Shown here: one piece after another, positions 62,245 through 64,000 of the stretch
Layout of the letters: each line of letters opens with the position of its first letter
How positions within the stretch are numbered: the first letter of the stretch is position 1
Source of the DNA: Chitinophaga jiangningensis
GTDB taxonomy: Bacteria; Bacteroidota; Bacteroidia; Chitinophagales; Chitinophagaceae
Reading direction: 5' to 3'
NCBI RefSeq assembly: GCF_900142605.1
Contig: NZ_FRBL01000007.1
Location: 372,001-436,000 of the forward strand
DNA length: 64,000 nt
Notes under the pieces: generated by a model
What the model saw: only the letters and a program-made list of their open reading frames with translations
Told to the model about the DNA's origin: nothing
Database searches by the model: none
Program-made: the position numbers and the translations under genes

Positions 62245-62532
62245 TTAAGAACTTTTAAGCTTCTTTACCTCAGCAACAAATTCTTTCGAAGGTTTGAATG
62301 CAGGAATAAAGTGCTCAGGAATCTCCACAGCAACGTTCTTCTTGATGTTGCGGCCAATCTTGGCGGCTCTTTTCTTGGTGATAAAACTGCCAAACCCTCG
62401 GATGTAAATGTGTTCGCCATTTGCAAGTGCTTCTTTCACTTCCTTGAACATAGCTTCTAGCGTTACTAACACATCTACCTTGGGGATGCCGGTTTTTTCA
62501 GCAATGTTGTTAATTAAATCAGCTTTTCTCAT
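62245..62532 (-). CDS. HU/IHF-family DNA-binding protein
   Basis: 95 residues. Histone-like fold: MRKADLINNIAEKTGIPKVDVLVTLEAMF forms the helical dimer part; IYIRGFGSFITKKRAAKIGRNIKKNVAVEIPEHFIPAFKPS holds the DNA-bending arm, with Pro in the arm tip region replaced by NIKKNVAVEIPE. ATG at 62532; the TPR gene follows 25 bases later. Divergent from mutY. Confidence 0.94.
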   Translation of the reverse strand: MRKADLINNIAEKTGIPKVDVLVTLEAMFKEVKEALANGEHIYIRGFGSFITKKRAAKIGRNIKKNVAVEIPEHFIPAFKPSKEFVAEVKKLKSS

Positions 62533-62753
62533 ATAAAAGCGAGAGGATTACTTTACTCTCAAAGTTAATTTAAAATTTTTAATTGCTGAATTTTAAGCAA
62601 ATAAATTTTACTATTTTTTCTTATACCTGTATTGGCGATTATTTCTATTTATTTGCATCCCTGGAAAGGGTCATCAGATATGCCTTCATAGGGTTTTCAG
62701 GCCTTCGTTTGCCATATCAATATACTAAATAATTTTATTAAAATAATATATAA

Positions 62754-63827
62754 ATGCGTGCCGCCCGACTTTTTTTTACCGAGAAATTACTGGATTGGAA
62801 CCTGGAAATGAATAACCGCTCCATGCCATGGAAAGGTGAAAAAGACCCCTACCGTATCTGGCTGTCGGAGATCATCCTTCAGCAAACCCGCGTGGAACAA
62901 GGCTGGCCCTACTACGAACGGTTCATCGCCAACTACCCCACCGTATCAGATCTCGCAGCTGCTAATGAAGAAGAAGTATTCCGCCTCTGGCAGGGACTCG
63001 GCTATTATGCCCGCTGTAAAAATATGCTGGCAGCCGCCAGGGAAATCCAACAAACCTATCATGGTCAGTTCCCTAATACACACGACCAGATAAAAGCCCT
63101 CAAAGGCATTGGCCCCTACACTGCAGCCGCCATCGCCTCCTTCGCCTTTAACCTCCCACATGCCGTGCTCGACGGAAACGTATTCCGCGTTCTTTCCCGC
63201 TTCTTCGGGATAGATACCCCCATCGACAGCACCGCCGGAAAAAAGGAGTTCGCCGAACTGGCGCAGGAATTACTGCCCAAAGATAACGCAGCCACTTATA
63301 ATCAGGCACTTATGGACTTTGGCGCCGTGGTTTGTAAGCCGCAACGGCCCGAATGCAGCAGCTGCCCTCTCCAGAAAAAATGCGTGGCATACCACCAGCA
63401 ACTCATTTCCCTGCTGCCCGTCAAAACCAAAAAACTGCAGATCAAAAAAAGATATTTCAACTATATAATCGCCTCCTGGAAGGACAAAGTGTACATCAGA
63501 AAACGTACAGCAGACGATATCTGGCAAAATCTCCATGAATTCGTACTCATCGAATCAAAAGAGGCAGCCGACAGTACCCAACTGCTCTCAGGAACCGATT
63601 TTAAGGAGCTCTTTGGCACTACCGTCTACGAAATCACCCGCATCTCCAAACAATTTAAACAACAACTCACCCATCAAACCATTCATAGTCAATTCATTAA
63701 CATTGAATTGGCACAACCAACGGATATTCCTGGCTACCAACTAACTCCGACGGATACACTGGATAACCTGGCATTCCCCAAAACGATTACCACCTTCCTG
63801 CAATCCAAAACAGGCCTACTTTTATAA
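62754..63827 (+). CDS. mutY: A/G-specific adenine glycosylase
   Basis: Removes adenine mispaired with 8-oxoguanine. 357 residues. The catalytic Glu39 is in WLSEIILQQTRVEQ, the helix-hairpin-helix is LKGIGPYTAAAIASFA with Asp140 in HAVLDGNVFRVLSR, and the Fe-S ligands are arranged C-X6-C-X2-C-X5-C in VCKPQRPECSSCPLQKKC. The C-terminal NUDIX-like domain (about 230-350) recognises 8-oxoguanine. ATG at 62754, divergent from HU; ssb follows. Confidence 0.96.
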   Translation: MRAARLFFTEKLLDWNLEMNNRSMPWKGEKDPYRIWLSEIILQQTRVEQGWPYYERFIANYPTVSDLAAANEEEVFRLWQGLGYYARCKNMLAAAREIQQTYHGQFPNTHDQIKALKGIGPYTAAAIASFAFNLPHAVLDGNVFRVLSRFFGIDTPIDSTAGKKEFAELAQELLPKDNAATYNQALMDFGAVVCKPQRPECSSCPLQKKCVAYHQQLISLLPVKTKKLQIKKRYFNYIIASWKDKVYIRKRTADDIWQNLHEFVLIESKEAADSTQLLSGTDFKELFGTTVYEITRISKQFKQQLTHQTIHSQFINIELAQPTDIPGYQLTPTDTLDNLAFPKTITTFLQSKTGLLL

Positions 63828-63948
63828 GACACTGCGGAGAATAATTTTTTTTTGAATTTCCGATTGCAAAAAAATATTAACTTTAATAAGGTTGTTTATT
63901 TATTAAAAGAAGAACTTTTTATCAATAGACTAAAAAAAACCTACAACT

Positions 63949-64000
63949 ATGAGAGGTGTTAATAAAGTAATCTTGATTGGAAATTTAGGCAGGGACCCGG
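63949..64000 (+). CDS. ssb: Single-stranded DNA-binding protein, 5' fragment
   Basis: Only 17 codons are inside the window: ATG at 63949 and the sequence MRGVNKVILIGNLGRDP, the standard SSB N-terminus (first OB-fold strand). The rest lies past base 64000. The order mutY-ssb is common in Bacteroidota, where gldE and gldD often follow. Confidence 0.9.
   Translation, partial: MRGVNKVILIGNLGRDP

Noticed and set aside
1..64000. CRISPR arrays, insertion sequences, prophage or rRNA operons
   Set aside because: No regularly spaced repeats, transposase or integrase frames, phage structural genes or rRNA sequence were seen.

Overview
The window reads as chromosome of a Bacteroidota, most likely a Chitinophaga-like member of the Chitinophagaceae. 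This is inferred from promoters of the form TTTG-N19-21-TAnnTTTG, starts without Shine-Dalgarno sequences, a Rho with a very long acidic insert, the Bacteroidota families DUF4290, DUF5522 and IPExxxVDY, a 31-residue mS38-like ribosomal protein, and the HU/mutY/ssb order at the right edge. There is no prophage, insertion sequence, CRISPR array or rRNA operon. Nearly all genes look vertically inherited and intact; only the two edge genes are cut (a UvrD/PcrA helicase at base 1 and ssb at base 64000).

Layout. 1-7300: helicase, ECF sigma factor, HdeD-like membrane protein, secreted M28 peptidase and tatC-rpiB, mostly on the minus strand. 7300-7908: an intergenic space with a promoter, a foldable transcript and a terminator, probably a small RNA. 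7909-11903: minus-strand run DUF4290-murA-gmk-corC; MurA has Asp in place of the fosfomycin-target Cys. 12271-16663: hydrolase, tryptophan 2,3-dioxygenase, Lrp regulator, a tRNA-like gene with a giant variable arm, trmB-DUF5522, an IPExxxVDY-type protein and a pterin dehydratase. 16682-19546: LytS/LytTR two-component pair. 19830-26000: outer-membrane protein, rho, asnS, orphan ExbD, 2OG-Fe(II) oxygenase. 26273-30217: chromate transporter, NtrC-type regulator, and a ku plus stand-alone LigD-type phosphoesterase operon. 31121-38312: signalling cluster with a CHASE3 kinase, REC-PAS kinase, NtrC-type regulator, lone REC, and a glycosyltransferase fused to an alpha/alpha-barrel domain. 39184-48975: gpsA and a MacA/MacB/TolC-type exporter operon with no permease gene, divergent from an NtrC/kinase pair. 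48980-52244: lysoplasmalogenase, nadB, lipid A acyltransferase. 52334-56957: LysM and BON proteins, persulfide dioxygenase-rhodanese with an ArsR regulator, tsaB, a truncated 3HCDH protein. 57057-64000: ridA, L,D-transpeptidase, RNase E/G, small ribosomal protein, TPR protein, HU, mutY, ssb.

Most interesting: (1) the 143-nt tRNA-like gene at 14617-14759, with its own promoter and terminator, a Leu-like class II body, a 74-nt variable region, and an anticodon GUC plus other aspartate identity positions; (2) the unassigned structured small-RNA candidate at about 7489-7653; (3) recurrent paired long hairpins with 3-nt apical loops at gene ends, one set of which is mutually exclusive; (4) the exporter operon with two adaptors, two ATPases and a TolC but no permease, facing a regulator whose GAFTGA loop reads GAFTDA; (5) an inverted repeat upstream of a TTG-started RNase E/G gene that could be an autoregulatory leader.

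All calls come from reading the sequence and translated frames; no database search was run.
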